Assembly (NCBI GenBank): GCA_001599595.1 | Contig: BCHH01000020.1 | Span: 92,233 to 156,232 of the forward strand | DNA length: 64,000 nucleotides | Origin: Beverwykella pulmonaria | Lineage: Eukaryota > Ascomycota > Dothideomycetes > Pleosporales > Melanommataceae | Direction of reading: 5' to 3' | Part shown: piece after piece, positions 9,599 through 20,917 of the stretch | Numbering within the stretch: the stretch's first letter is position 1 | How the letters are laid out: every line of letters begins with the position of its first letter | Translations under genes and position numbers: made by a program | Notes under the pieces: model-generated | What the model saw: the letters and a program-made list of their open reading frames with translations, nothing else | Told to the model about the DNA's origin: nothing | Database searches by the model: none

Positions 9599-11871
9599 AA
9601 TTACGACTATCACATTGGGGTGGTGGTATTAGGTCTTGCATTTCCACGGCGTTTTTCTCTACCTTTAGCTCGTATCTCTACATTTCTTGTCTGTATAAAT
9701 CTTGTCCCGCCCAAGTGGACTTGTGTTTCTTATCTCGTTTGTGTCTCGATGGATATCTGGATGGTATCCCTGCATAGGTGGCGCTGGAAACTTGCGGATT
9801 TAAAATGGGGCCTGACACTGTAGGCACGTTTGGCCGGTTCGGTTTGATGGAAGGTTTCTTTTGTTTGAGTGGAGGAAGTCAGGTGCTCGAGTTTCTCGTG
9901 CAGGTAATGGTATTACAACCTGCTGTCAACGTAAAATCACACCGAATGCGCTGGCCGGTAGACAGCGGGGAGGTAGCGTAGCGCAGGGTGGAAACGGCCA
10001 AGCGATTGACATCATCCTTGTGCTTTTCATATCAAGATTGATATCATCATACTTAACACAAATTTTATGTTCATTCAAACAAGGACCCAAGACGCCTTCA
10101 AACTCTCTCTTCCCCCTCCCTTCTTTCTCTCTCAAGCCCCACATGTTTCGATGCAAAGCGTAGTGCTTGGTAATCGCTCCGATTAATCGATCGTAGGCGC
10201 TGGGAACTAGGAGCGGAAGTGTAAGGTGCCACAACCAAACCACAGTTTCATATGAGATAAGCAGTTTGCTTTTCGGCGAGTTGATTCGGTCCGCGGAGAG
10301 TCTCCCCCCGGATCGGACCCATGATCGCCCGTGCATGGGCTAAGGGTACCGCAGGGTATTTGTGGGGGTCGGACGATGGTGATAGACAGACTTTTGGGAG
10401 GAGGTTAGATCCTAAAGACAGGATAAAACCACGCAGTGAATTATCCCAAACCTGGGGCGAGCTCCGCCTGCCAAGCCCCTTGTGTGGACATGCGCGCTAT
10501 ATTTGCTTTTCGCGTCGCTGATAGACGGGCGATAGACGGGCGATAGATAGACCTGAGGTATGCCATGCCTCACACATATTACGATGAGCAGCCCCTGGTA
10601 CCACACAATTGCCTGTCTCGGATTCTACCTTCATCTCGCATACATTACCTCCATATAACACAGCCTGATGATACATAAACAGATCATACACGACCCCTGA
10701 GATCAGCATCTGCAAGATCACAACATGGTCATTCATGGCGTCTCCAGATTGGGTTTTGATAATGTGTTGGAAGATGGCAATTGATTTGCTGGCCCCGGGT
10801 GCCAGGGTCCCCTTAAGCTTCGCGGACAAAGCTGGCAGATCTCCTGTGCGTTGCTTGGTGAGAGGAGGGGGGAAATTGTGTTTGGGGCGTCGAGGAGGCC
10901 AAGGAGAGCTAATGAACTTGTGTGCATGCCGAGCTACGGGAGGGTGTGGTTGAACAAGGCGTGCGAGGTTGGGCTCGGAGAGTTTTTCGTTGCACACAGC
11001 TTGGAAGCCGTCGTTGAGGCTCGTTCTGGTCGAGGTTTTTGGCAATGTGACTTGGAATTGGGTGAGGCTTAGCTGAGGGAAATCATCACAACCGAAATTG
11101 TGGCGCTTCAACGGCACTCGTGGAGACTCAGAGACTTTCCTCAACCCTCACCGTCCAGGATTGCCCACAACCATGTGCTGCTTGGCTGCTGCTTCCGTCC
11201 ACCACCATCATCAGCTGGGGGACCGTCATGTCGGCTCAAGGCCTTATCGAAAGCAGTATGCCGCTAAGATGTCCAGCCAATCAGCGCCACACTGCGCCCT
11301 AACGTTTCACTCACCACCATCGAAGCGCGCATCGCCGTGAACGATGACTTGGACAACTCTACGCGGGCACGGCAGGGGCTTGGAGACGAGCGAGGCAGTG
11401 CTTGTCCGTCCGCCAATGGACGTGCACGCTGCACCCCCCTTCTGACCTGCTGCAAGCGATGAGAGTAGCTAGGAGGCCGCTGCCTGACGTAATGCTGTTC
11501 AACCTCGTCTGTGAGAGGAAGGGATGGCTTCGTGTGTGGTGCCCGCGTTGGGGCGTGAGCATTTAGGCGTCGCCATGTCTGAGTGGTTGGTTGGATGCAG
11601 GTATGGCTTGATAAGTGCATCAGGTGCGGTGGTCCATGGTTGAGGGCGTTCTTGCCTCTTACTGCTTTGACGTCGTTGGAGGGGGTGATGCTTGGATGCT
11701 GCTCTTTGATAAATCTAAGCTTCCCCGCTCGAGGTGGGAAGCTGGGTTGTCTTCTTTCGTATACAATTCTCTGCCTTTGCAATCTGCGACTACGACTACG
11801 ACTACAACTACTTGAGATTTTTATACTGAATTGAGGCCGAGATATTGGAATAGACGGGCAGCTTCACAATC
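9599..11871. other. Long gene-free interval (about 2.3 kb)
   Basis: No gene is supported. Open frames up to about 215 codons occur on the minus strand (10497-11144) but begin without ATG and look like chance. Short direct repeats are present: gatagacggg in tandem near 10522-10545 and a CTACGA-type microsatellite at about 11787-11813. The right part presumably includes the promoter and leader of the small gene starting at 11872, and the left part the SYF1 3' UTR. A non-coding transcript cannot be excluded. Confidence 0.5.
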
Positions 11872-12458
11872 ATGTCTGATCACGCTGCTACTGGTATGTC
11901 ATCATCCCCCTGGTCTCCGTCTCTCAGTTGAGGATTGGAACAAACCCGTCTCAAACGGCAATCCATACTAATATCTATGTAAGGTGTCGACGCTTCACCT
12001 ACGACAAGCCCCGTCGACATGCAATCCAAAGACCCTTTTGCCTCCCAGCGAGAAACCAATAACGGTACACATCCCACATCCCACCATTCCCATTCCCTGT
12101 CCCTATCTCTTATCTTCAACCCCGCCTAACAACGCTATACCAGACCCCTTCGCCAGCAACAAACTCGGCGACGTAGCTGGCAGCGACGACATGCGCATGT
12201 CGTCCTCGCCACCTAACAGCCGCGACCGCCGCATGAGCAAAGAATGGGATGCGTCAAAGGTACCCCCATCACGCTTCCAGCGCCGCGAGGGCAGCATTTA
12301 CTCGACGCCGAATTCGAGGGATGGTCATGTGAAGGGTGCGGACAGGGATAAGGCGTACCATGATAAGCTCAAGGAGAGGGTACGACATCTAATAGTCGAC
12401 GTGCCTTTGCAGGGACGAAATGCTAACGTGTTGCTAGGGTTGGTCTACGTCCAAATAG
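11872..12458 (+). CDS. Small four-exon gene for a conserved-looking disordered protein
   Basis: Four exons with consensus splice sites (11872-11893, 11984-12064, 12144-12379, 12438-12458) join in frame to a 119-residue protein with a TAG stop. It is hydrophilic, charged and Ser/Pro-rich, with no signal peptide or membrane segment. Notable stretches are MQSKDPFASQRETNN and a second DPFAS, SSPPNSRDRRMSKEWDASK, VPPSRFQRREGSIYSTPNSR and a C-terminal YHDKLKERGWSTSK. Ser/Arg sites such as RRMSK and RREGS look like basophilic kinase targets. I do not recognise a named family, though the motif-like density suggests conservation among ascomycetes. The introns use GTATGT, GTACAC and GTACGA donors and CTAAC branch sites. 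The gene has long flanking non-coding DNA on both sides. Confidence 0.75.
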
Positions 12459-12689
12459 ATGAACGTGCTGTCGTTTTCTTTCCTTCGCTACGAGAGCGAG
12501 ATGAGTGTACAAAGTGGGAGGTATGAGTGGCGAATGCTTTCCTGGGCGTTATCTGTATCATTTATGAACCTACACAAACAAACACTGCGGAGGATGTCTC
12601 TACGATGCTGCGACGCGGTCCATGATGGCTTTATGCGGATATCCACATGCTCGAGCGCATTGAATGGAATACTATCTTCATTCTATCAA

Positions 12690-13245
12690 ATGCTGATAAT
12701 GATTAACGTTTCAAGGGCTGAACTGAACAAATCTTCGACTCGCGTACTTGGTGGAGTCCCAACACTAAAATCTTGGAGGACCGTAAAATTGCCAGTATTT
12801 AGTCAAAACAAGCCCAATAAAGCTCAAATTTATCGCGATAATTATGCCATAAAGTTGTTCTTTCTCAGCAAGGTGCTTGAAGTTGGCTGGATGGAACTTT
12901 TCAGCCCAGTCTTGCCATAGAGTCTCATCCAGCTCTGTGATATATTCCTAAGCAATCTGCTTAATCACCTTGCTGCTAGATGTGACCTCATAGCCCTCTA
13001 GTACTCTACGTTATTTTGTTGCAAAGGCAGTACGCTTCGCCCCCGCAGCCTTGTTAACGCCGAGTTTTGCCGTGATTTGTGTGGATGCGAGGCCAGCACC
13101 CTCTCTAATGGTAACAATAGATACCTTCTGGTCCTAAGTGAGACTTTTATGGCCCTTCAGGTAGCAGTTATGGAGTAATCCAGACATGAAGTTGGTGATT
13201 CCAGGTGGCGAACTTCACCGAATTCTGCCAGGGCGGTAACGCTAG
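12690..13245 (-). mobile_element. Probable Tc1-like transposase N-terminal relic
   Basis: The minus strand carries one frame, broken by stops, that resembles the helix-turn-helix region of Tc1-type transposases: SLT, stop, DQKVSIVTIREGAG, then STQITAKLGVNKAAGAKRT, and further on LDETLWQDWAEKFHPANFKH. Three in-frame stops lie at positions where Gln or a similar residue would be expected. No catalytic DDE half was found in the same frame downstream, so this is a decayed fragment. The terminal repeats were not identified and the limits are approximate. Confidence 0.4.
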
Positions 13246-14485
13246 CGTCTTGGCTCACTGAATCGTAGATTTGTTAAGTTTGAATAGATGAGTGATGAGC
13301 AGTTGTGACGAGAAATGATGTAAGTGGATGACGTGAGGTACATTCGCCACGGAACTCACCGTGGATTGTAGTTTGATGGTCTGTGCGTTGATGTCGAACT
13401 TTGGCGCCTGAGGCTTCGGTACCGTTCAATGATGAGGTTCCGTCAATCTTCACCTTACAAAAGGAAAAACCAGACGTGCACCTGACCTCTCTTCTGCGAT
13501 TACAATCCCACAGTTGCATTACCTAGATGAGGTACTAACCGCAGCTAGCGAGCTTTCGGGTCGAAGCAGGTACCACCACAAACCTCAGCAGCACCCAGCA
13601 AACAATCCTAGCGATTATTTCCTAAGCCTACGGAATATACCCTACTTTTGCTGTTCATATTCTATCATACTACTTCCTTTCGCTATACAATGCAAACAAT
13701 CAAGCACCGGAATCAGAAAACCACGGTCAGTCTCTCCGAGTAAAACGCATTGAGAGAGGCTGGCGCGGGGCCCTTTTTTTCGTTTTTCTTTACGGAAGGG
13801 AGGGAGGGGGGTGGTTTGAGTTCGAAACCGCTTTACTCTACTCTCTTGTTGCTGTTTAGTTTTGAGGTGGTTTGTAGAGTGCACGTGTGCAAATGTGCAG
13901 TAGATAGGCAGCAGGTAGGCAGCAGCCTCCTTCCACCCTTTGCACACTGGAAGCAAACGCCCATGTAGTCTCTTGTCATAAAATTCCTTTCGACACAAAA
14001 TGTAATAGATAGATTTTTCTATGCAAGAGAAGTTTGCACAGTATATATAACTTAAATAATTCTGCAGAATGAATAGGAAAGTCGCTATATCAAAGTCACC
14101 TTCGGGTTTACACTGTTCCTTCATCTGGCAACAGAGAATGAATGATTTGGTATCCAGCGGATTTTAACACGTTGGTACTTCTTTCCTTTTTGCTTGCACA
14201 CTAGCAGAAGTAGGAGGACGGGAAGCGGGTTCGAGCTGCGTAGGTTGCTGTTTACTTTTGTGCGAGGCAGTAAGATTTTACAAATGTAAACGCAGGGAGT
14301 AGCTACCTGATGATTCACGTGCACGGTCGCGAGCTGTTATGCCGTCAGCTCTAAATTCCTAATATTAGATTTGCGCTAAAGGCCACAGCAACAAGTCAAT
14401 ATCGCTCTGCAATAGTCTAGCCTGGACAATATCTACCATACTGTCAATGTTCCCCACCACCCTCCCCTCTCATTCATCCCCCTCC
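13246..14485. other. Gene-free interval downstream of FIG4
   Basis: No convincing gene. Short open frames on both strands match nothing I recognise and mostly mirror one another. The right end will include the FIG4 3' UTR, because FIG4 is read leftward and stops at 14486. Confidence 0.45.
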
Positions 14486-17400
14486 CTACCGCACAGGCAA
14501 CTGCGTCATCCACTCAGGATCAACCTTACTTTGTTTGAAAAAGCTCTTCCCTTTCAACCACTGCCGATACGCCTTATACCTCTTCTTCGCACCGTCATCA
14601 TCCTCGACATCGAGCGGATTTTCCTTCACCTGTAAAAACTCTTCAAACTCCTCTATATCTTCCTCTGCCGTCTGGAACTTCATACTAGGATTGTGTAAGG
14701 GTGGGGAGTCGGGAGCATGGACCGGGTAGTGCGAGAAGGGGATGTTGATGCTAAGGCCGGCGGCGGAAGTCGGGCGCGAGGCAGCATCGGGGGAGTAGGG
14801 TTGCGCGGTGGCGGGTTGGATTCCGATACCGCCCTCGGACATACAGAGATACTCATGGAATTCGAGAGCTGCAGGGTCGTCGGCGGAGGGCGTCTCGGTG
14901 CTTACAACGAGGGGGAGATTTAATGGGTGTTCGATGTACCGTGTATACTCCTCTTCCTCAGCAGTGGTCACGGAGGGGTTTAGGCTGTTTTCATGGAACT
15001 GCATAAGTGTCCATTGGTTCATAAGGGATTTGTCGGCAGGCCGGAAGGGTCGCGTTGTGCCGTTTGATATGCCTGTTGAGGTGGATGTCGAGAGTGAAGG
15101 GTAGGCGCCAAGTCGAGACAGCGTAGAGGCCTCAAAATGTGTATCTCGCAATATGGACTGTTTGATAGGGGATTGGGAATGCGTTTCAGGGATGTGTAGA
15201 TGGGGGTGCTTGTGCCGCTGGGTAATGATAGGGTTCCCGCGGGAATCGGTCTCGCTCGAGGGGTCCACGATGGTGACGCCTTTTCTTGGAGGTTTCTTCG
15301 CGCCTTTGCCTTGTAACTCATGGTCTTGTTGTTTCTTCCGAATGACGAAGGGGGACATTTCATCTTTGCGCGAAGGGAAGGTTTTATCAGGCGCACTGTG
15401 AGCCGGGAGCGCTAGCCGGAAAGCGAAGATCTTGCGGAAGGAAGATATGGCGAGCGGGCGGTAGTACTCAAGCCAGTAGTCGTCGTAAGGACTGACGCCA
15501 TTTTTTGTGAGCTGTAATTGTTTCTTGTTAGGCACGGTTAGGGCGGGGAGAGAGTATGGCTCTAGATTCTTGGGGGTATGCCAGGATATGTAGCTCCGAC
15601 GGGGTCTGCCAAAGTGGGAGCGCGGGTCTTCATGATGGAGATAGTAATCGGTAGATAGATCCCATAACATTGGTTGTCCATGGTTAAAGGTGTAGTTTCC
15701 AAGGAACAGGTTGTATGCTTCTTGTCGTTGGGAGTCGAGGAACGAGTTGTGATAGTAGCGTTTGAAGCTCTCGACCATGTCTCGGGAGCTGCTTTGCCAG
15801 TGATTGATCTTGCGATATGTGGCCATAGTGTTGACTAGGTGGGAACCGCCATATTGTATTGCAATGGCATCGCCGTGACCGTGGAACATGTGAGTGAAGA
15901 TATCGACACAATCCGTATCGTACTCCACCGTGTTTCCTGCGATGACTCCGAGGGCTTGGAGCTGTCGACCGAGCGCTCGTTTACCGATGACGAATTGACA
16001 GGCATTGGTCCGGTCGAGGCAGTCAATGCAGTTAGTCCTTGCAACACCGTTCTGAACCTGTGGCATGTTGATATCGCCATCGCCGTTGTGAAAGAAACCC
16101 GTCTTTTGAAGAACTTTCTCTGCAAGATATTCGAGCGTGCCAATAACATCCTGGCCTCGCGTTTTCGACGCCCTTGCCATATCAAACGCTTCGTATATGA
16201 TTTTTTTATCAGGAGGAAGTGACTGGTTGAGATATTTGATCGCGTCCTGGTACTCGGAAAGAAGTTTCGACTCTCTCGGCATGCGTTCTCGTGCTTTGAT
16301 TAAGTTGAGGACGTATACTGGTGCACCGTATCTTTCGAACAGGTTGTCAAAGTGAAGCGCTGCCGCACTGTAAAAGGGATCGATGAGGTTCAAGTCAATG
16401 TCAGGTTTGGGAGTGACACCGGTGTTGTCTTGCGTCCAGTATAATGGAATACTGCCTCGGTGCTGGACATATGATGTGTAAGTAGGGCTGGCGTAAAGTC
16501 GCGGTCCAGGTGCATGTAAAGAAGTAGTGAGAGCTTCAGACAGAATCTGCTCCGTCTCCACGTCGTTAGCGACGTAGCCTAAGTCGTTGGATCCACGTTT
16601 GAGAAATCGTGCGCCTGCAAAGTACCGCGATCGCCTTGCTATAATAGTGATGTATACTCTGCGACCGAAGACATCTAGCGAGGACTGATCGATATAACCG
16701 TGAATAATCGGGTGGCACCAATCGTAAACGTTCTTTAGAGCAAGGCGGGCAGGTTCGAGGAGATGATGGTTCCAGACAAACATGTCTTGGAAGTCTGGGC
16801 TAGAACTTGTCTTCCCCTCATTGAGGGCCGTTCTTTCTCGAATGATATTTTGCTGCAAACTTCTCGTAATGTTATAGGAGAAGCTGAAGTAGAAAGACCG
16901 TGTGAGATCGATGCTGTTGAGAATGCCGAGAAATCTGGCTTCTTCCGGGTTCCGGTCTTTCTGGAATCGTGACGTCGACCCCGTTGTGAGGGGAATCAGC
17001 TCTGTACCTTCGATCTGGTGGATGTAATGGCCTCCTATCATCGCTACCTGCGCTCTTTTGGTAATTAAAAGCATATAATAAGCTTCAGTAAATCTTATGA
17101 ATCCCAAGAGTCCCCAGGTGCTGCACTTGAGTTTCAGGCCCCCAGTACCCTTGTTGCCGTCATCGATAGCATTCAAGAGCTGGTTCATCTCTCGCTTGTC
17201 GTAAACGATATCATCTTCGAAGATATTTAGATGCCCAGGTGGTGCGGTACGATCAATTTTCAAAACCCGATAGTATCGATCCATGTTGTCCGCGCCAACC
17301 AGATAGAACCGTGTGCTTGTTTCGTAGAGTGAGAATTTGTGCATCCTATTGATCCCTTCCTCTCCAACCTTATCGTACTTGGCATTCTTGTTCTTCTGCA

Positions 17401-17716
17401 TAGCACCCGGGCTCGTAGATCTCTGGAAAGAATCCGGAACATCCAGCTCATCCTCTTCTCCATCAAACTTCATCGACTCTGTCTCTCCCCCTAACAACCC
17501 GGTCATTTTCTCCAAATCAATATCCTGCCTGAAATCATCGTTGGCCGAATGTTCCGTCAAGGGCGTCATTTCAGGACTACTAGCATTCATCGAGGATTCT
17601 TCCGAATCTGCCGGGTTTTGCTCCTGAATGCTGTCCTGACGCTCGGGCCCTATTGATAAACTGGGTAATGAGCTGGTGCGCTCCGCCATCTCAGGCTTTG
17701 GCTTCGATCCGTCCAT
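14486..17716 (-). CDS. FIG4: SAC-domain phosphoinositide phosphatase, FIG4 type
   Basis: Polyphosphoinositide 5-phosphatase acting with Fab1/PIKfyve and Vac14 on vacuolar/endosomal PtdIns(3,5)P2. Single exon, 1076 residues, ATG at 17716. The N-terminal 130 residues are disordered, acidic and Ser-rich. The SAC domain follows (about 150-760): MHKFSLYETSTRFYLVGADN opens it, then GLLGFIRFTEAYYMLLITKR and IGGHYIHQIEGTELI. The catalytic CX5R loop is NCIDCLDRTNACQFVIG near residue 595, with the catalytic Cys and Arg both present. After it, FHGHGDAIAIQYGGSHLVNT is as in FIG4 homologues. The C-terminal 350 residues are Pro/Ser-rich and end in a basic WLKGKSFFKQSKVDPEW segment. Length and the C-terminal extension fit FIG4 better than Sac1, as there is no transmembrane pair. 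Confidence 0.95.
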   Translation of the reverse strand: MDGSKPKPEMAERTSSLPSLSIGPERQDSIQEQNPADSEESSMNASSPEMTPLTEHSANDDFRQDIDLEKMTGLLGGETESMKFDGEEDELDVPDSFQRSTSPGAMQKNKNAKYDKVGEEGINRMHKFSLYETSTRFYLVGADNMDRYYRVLKIDRTAPPGHLNIFEDDIVYDKREMNQLLNAIDDGNKGTGGLKLKCSTWGLLGFIRFTEAYYMLLITKRAQVAMIGGHYIHQIEGTELIPLTTGSTSRFQKDRNPEEARFLGILNSIDLTRSFYFSFSYNITRSLQQNIIRERTALNEGKTSSSPDFQDMFVWNHHLLEPARLALKNVYDWCHPIIHGYIDQSSLDVFGRRVYITIIARRSRYFAGARFLKRGSNDLGYVANDVETEQILSEALTTSLHAPGPRLYASPTYTSYVQHRGSIPLYWTQDNTGVTPKPDIDLNLIDPFYSAAALHFDNLFERYGAPVYVLNLIKARERMPRESKLLSEYQDAIKYLNQSLPPDKKIIYEAFDMARASKTRGQDVIGTLEYLAEKVLQKTGFFHNGDGDINMPQVQNGVARTNCIDCLDRTNACQFVIGKRALGRQLQALGVIAGNTVEYDTDCVDIFTHMFHGHGDAIAIQYGGSHLVNTMATYRKINHWQSSSRDMVESFKRYYHNSFLDSQRQEAYNLFLGNYTFNHGQPMLWDLSTDYYLHHEDPRSHFGRPRRSYISWHTPKNLEPYSLPALTVPNKKQLQLTKNGVSPYDDYWLEYYRPLAISSFRKIFAFRLALPAHSAPDKTFPSRKDEMSPFVIRKKQQDHELQGKGAKKPPRKGVTIVDPSSETDSRGNPIITQRHKHPHLHIPETHSQSPIKQSILRDTHFEASTLSRLGAYPSLSTSTSTGISNGTTRPFRPADKSLMNQWTLMQFHENSLNPSVTTAEEEEYTRYIEHPLNLPLVVSTETPSADDPAALEFHEYLCMSEGGIGIQPATAQPYSPDAASRPTSAAGLSINIPFSHYPVHAPDSPPLHNPSMKFQTAEEDIEEFEEFLQVKENPLDVEDDDGAKKRYKAYRQWLKGKSFFKQSKVDPEWMTQLPVR

Positions 17717-18250
17717 CTTAGTGCTTCTGAAGGAACTGAATCAGTTCCAGGTCTTGGTTGCTGTTTGGAGGACGTGTCATGAGGACATGTTTGCTTTGTC
17801 TGAGACTTGCGGCGATGACGTGGGTCGTCGCGAAGACTCAGGACTTGTTATCGTAACTAGGGCTTTCGAAACACCAGGCCTATAATATTATCCTTTATTT
17901 TCGAAGAAGAGATTCGTTTGTTGGTTAGTCGAGGGCTGATGTTGAAGCGCAAACGTAAAGGAGTGCTTGTTTGAGCTGATAGAGCGTCTTGGCACTCTGG
18001 TCACTGCGCAACATGCATAGGGCTGATCACGTGGAAAGCCTCCTGCCTTACTTATATGGGACAATTTTACAACCCAAGCATTCTGAAAAGTTGGCAAAGG
18101 AGTTGCTTGGAGCTTTTGAGCTCTTCAGTATAAGAGATTCGAGGATCACATAGCATGTTTTGATTAACATGTTGGATCAATGAGCTTGAGCATTGCGCCA
18201 TTCATCCAGGGCACTTTGCTTGATCAACGAGTGGGTTATCATTGATAGAG
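17717..18250. other. Intergenic, FIG4 promoter and permease 3' end
   Basis: About 530 bp with no gene. It should hold the FIG4 promoter and the terminator region of the leftward-read permease. A TTGATCAA-type palindrome near 18219-18226 and nearby ATTGAT words are visible but unassigned. Confidence 0.4.
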
Positions 18251-20209
18251 CTACAGCATGAACTCAAACGACTTGCGTTCACCTTTCACATCCCATTCCT
18301 CCTCAAGGGGGATCCCCGCATACTCCGCCTCTCTTTCCTTCCTCTCCCCTCTCTTATTCTGCGCCATCAACACCATCCTTAGCACCATCGCCAACACCCC
18401 CACCAACAGCATAAAGCATGCACATATCCCCATACCTCTAACATACCATGGGCCATCTTCTTTCGGAAAGATGCTCGTTCCAACAAGCGGTCCCATCTGC
18501 CCAATGATATTCAGCATTGCCATTCCAGTGCCCTTCTTGCTATCGCTCTCCTGGTTGTTGATCGTCCAGGTAATGATGATCGTGATAGCTGAGAAGAATC
18601 CTGCGGTCGCTGGATAGAGTGCCAGATATCGAAGAATAGTGTTTGAAGATTTATAGTAGCCCGAAATCGCGATCGTGCTATACCCGGCGGTGGCGAGGAG
18701 AGAGTGGAGTATTATGAATGTGGACCGTGTTTTAAAGCGATCAGAGTAGTAGGCTGTTGCGATGACTACAACAAATGCAAAAAAATAAGGCGGGGCAGAT
18801 AGTGCTTGCGCTGAGACAGCGGTGTAGCCTATATCTTTGATGATTGTGGGGAGGAAGACGGGCATGGAGCTGAATGCGACGTTGCAGCTGAAAAACATAA
18901 ACTGTTCATATATCAGTATGAAGCTTACGGAGGAGGCATAAAACTTACCGCTGTGAGGTAGCATTTAGGATCTCGAAGCGTCTGGAAGACCTCTCGGAAA
19001 TTTACTCCCTTCCGGCCTCCACTCCCATCCTCATATTTCTGCCTCGCGTCTTCCTCCTCACTCTCTTTCTCCTGCCGTAGCCTTAGCACCGCAACCTCCC
19101 TCTGCCTTGGACTTAACCATTTCGCCGTCCCGGGCCCATCAGGGACAAACTCCCACGCCCAAACTGCAATCAACACACTAGGAAACCCCTCAACCAGAAA
19201 AAGCAACCTCCAAGGGCTCAACGGACCGTGTTCCCCAACTTTAGTGATGAGCCAAGCAAGACCGCCTGCAAATGATGCGGAAAGTGGACTCGCCGAAATG
19301 AAAAGTCCAGTTCTAAAAGCCAATTCATGCCGCCGGAAGAAGAAGGACAGATAGAAAGGGACACCAGGTCCAAATGCGGCCTCTCCTACTCCTAGGAGGG
19401 CGCGGAGGAAGAGGAGATACCCAAAAGATGTTGCTAAAGATTGGAGGGACGCTATAATGCCCCAGGACAGTATGCAGATAGATATGTAGATATGAGGAGG
19501 TACAATGCGATACCTAGGCCAATGTCAGGATAGATCTGGATGGGACGATCATTGGCGATCCATACATCAATGTCATCCATTCGAACAGCTTGCAAGGTAA
19601 CGAATTAGTCTCACAAGCCCTTGTTTCCTTAAAAAAAAAACGAGAGAGTTCCTTACAATATACGTAATATAAAAGGCCCAAAGCAGCCACTCATACTGCT
19701 TCGAGCTCAACCTTAGGTCGTCAGCCAAACCCGCTATCCGTGCATTTCCAATATCTGTCGTCCACATTAGCCAATTATCCACAAATACACAACTCTCACG
19801 ATTCCCTTATTCCATCCAGCAACTCCACCACATCCAAGGACTTATAAATCCACCTACTCGACCGATCCAAAAAGCTCAAGCAGTACAACACCGCCATAAA
19901 CGCCACCAACCTCCTATCCAACCTCTTTAACACCGCTCGGTCCTCATCAGGAGTATACAGCTCGTAGCTCTTTGCCGAACCCATCGAGAACCGCCGCGGG
20001 CTCGGCAGGAGACTTGTGTCCTCCTCGTACGGAACGCGTAAGCCATTGTCCCTGGACGTCGTATCACGAATGCTCGAGAGAGGTCTTAGTTCATAGGCTT
20101 CGGTGCCATGTAGGCCGTCGGCGAAGGAGGCGGAGGAGCGAGGGGAAGGCGTGAGCTGTGTGGAGGCATCGTCGGTGCTCTGGGAAGCTGGGTTGGGAGA
20201 GGACGACAT
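18251..20209 (-). CDS. MFS permease, anion:cation symporter (Dal5-like) family
   Basis: Proton-coupled uptake carrier of the ACS family, whose members carry allantoate, nicotinate, pantothenate or other organic anions. Five exons: 19858-20209, 19657-19754, 19566-19588, 18949-19513 and 18251-18901, all in frame, giving 562 residues. A disordered cytosolic N-terminus of about 90 residues precedes LKRLDRRLVAFMAVLYCLSF and LDRSNIGNARIAGL, the classic ACS opening motif rebuilt across intron 1. Exon 3 is only 23 nt and encodes LFEWMTLM. Later features are GVGEAAFGPGVPFYLSFFF, RTGLFISASPLSASFAGG and a final helix followed by a basic tail. The substrate cannot be told from sequence. All junction motifs match the family, which supports the model. 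Confidence 0.92.
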
Positions 20210-20917
20210 GTTGTAAGATGCTCACAGCCCTGGAAGGGTCATGAGAATAGTGTTAAAGAATGTACTTGCATCTGCGAGTCGGAACAGAGCGACTCAGAAC
20301 AGAGGAGCTGTGACGAGGAACGGATGAGATGGGATTGTTGGGCTGTTATTACCAGATCTCTAATGATGCGAGCAGCACGAGCGTCCGTGCACGTTACCCC
20401 GGATTTTCACGAAATTGGAGTGGAGCTTTGCTTTTTCCGCTTCTCTTCGAAATTGGTCCTTTTCGATCCTTTCATCTGATCAATTGAGCTCGTTTGACCT
20501 GCGCGCTTGTGCATACACTTTTGACTCGGGAGGGAAAACCCTTCACGCAAGCGAAGTCCAGTCAATATGTAACTCTTCATTTTGCATGCTGATGGTATTC
20601 CCTAAATTCTGACTCCAAAACACCTTTCCGCATCAAACAGCTCTCGTCCTAGCCACCCGTCTATCTTGCCAGTGCTCAAACACTACCAACAAACTGCCTA
20701 GCAACATACAGAGTGGGAGAAAGACCAGAAACACCGATGCGATGAGAATACAAATGTAGATCCGGCCGTTGAACACCAAATGCAAAATGTCCTGAACGCC
20801 GTGAATATGCATGTCGCGCAGGTATAAATCACTCCCATAATCCTCTTTCCAGATACATGACACAACGCGTAGCTTTGTGTAAAAGCCTAAACGCCTGTCA
20901 AGTCAATATCAACGCAC
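20210..20917. other. Intergenic, permease promoter and RhoGEF 3' end
   Basis: About 700 bp. A 76-codon minus-strand frame (20633-20863) encodes one hydrophobic stretch (YICILIASVFLVFLPLCMLL) but opens at GTG, not ATG, and has no visible partner exon, so I do not call it a gene. Confidence 0.4.

Noticed and set aside
10664..10705. Possible C/D box snoRNA (TGATGAT followed by CTGA)
   Set aside because: The boxes are only about 30 nt apart and no terminal stem is visible; too short to be credible.
10497..11144. 215-codon open frame on the minus strand
   Set aside because: It opens at TTG, has no ATG near its start, no recognisable domain, and other frames over the same stretch are also open; it looks like chance in GC-balanced DNA.
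20633..20863. Short frame with one hydrophobic segment, possible small membrane protein
   Set aside because: It starts at GTG, has no upstream exon that I could join, and only a single hydrophobic run; not enough for a gene call.
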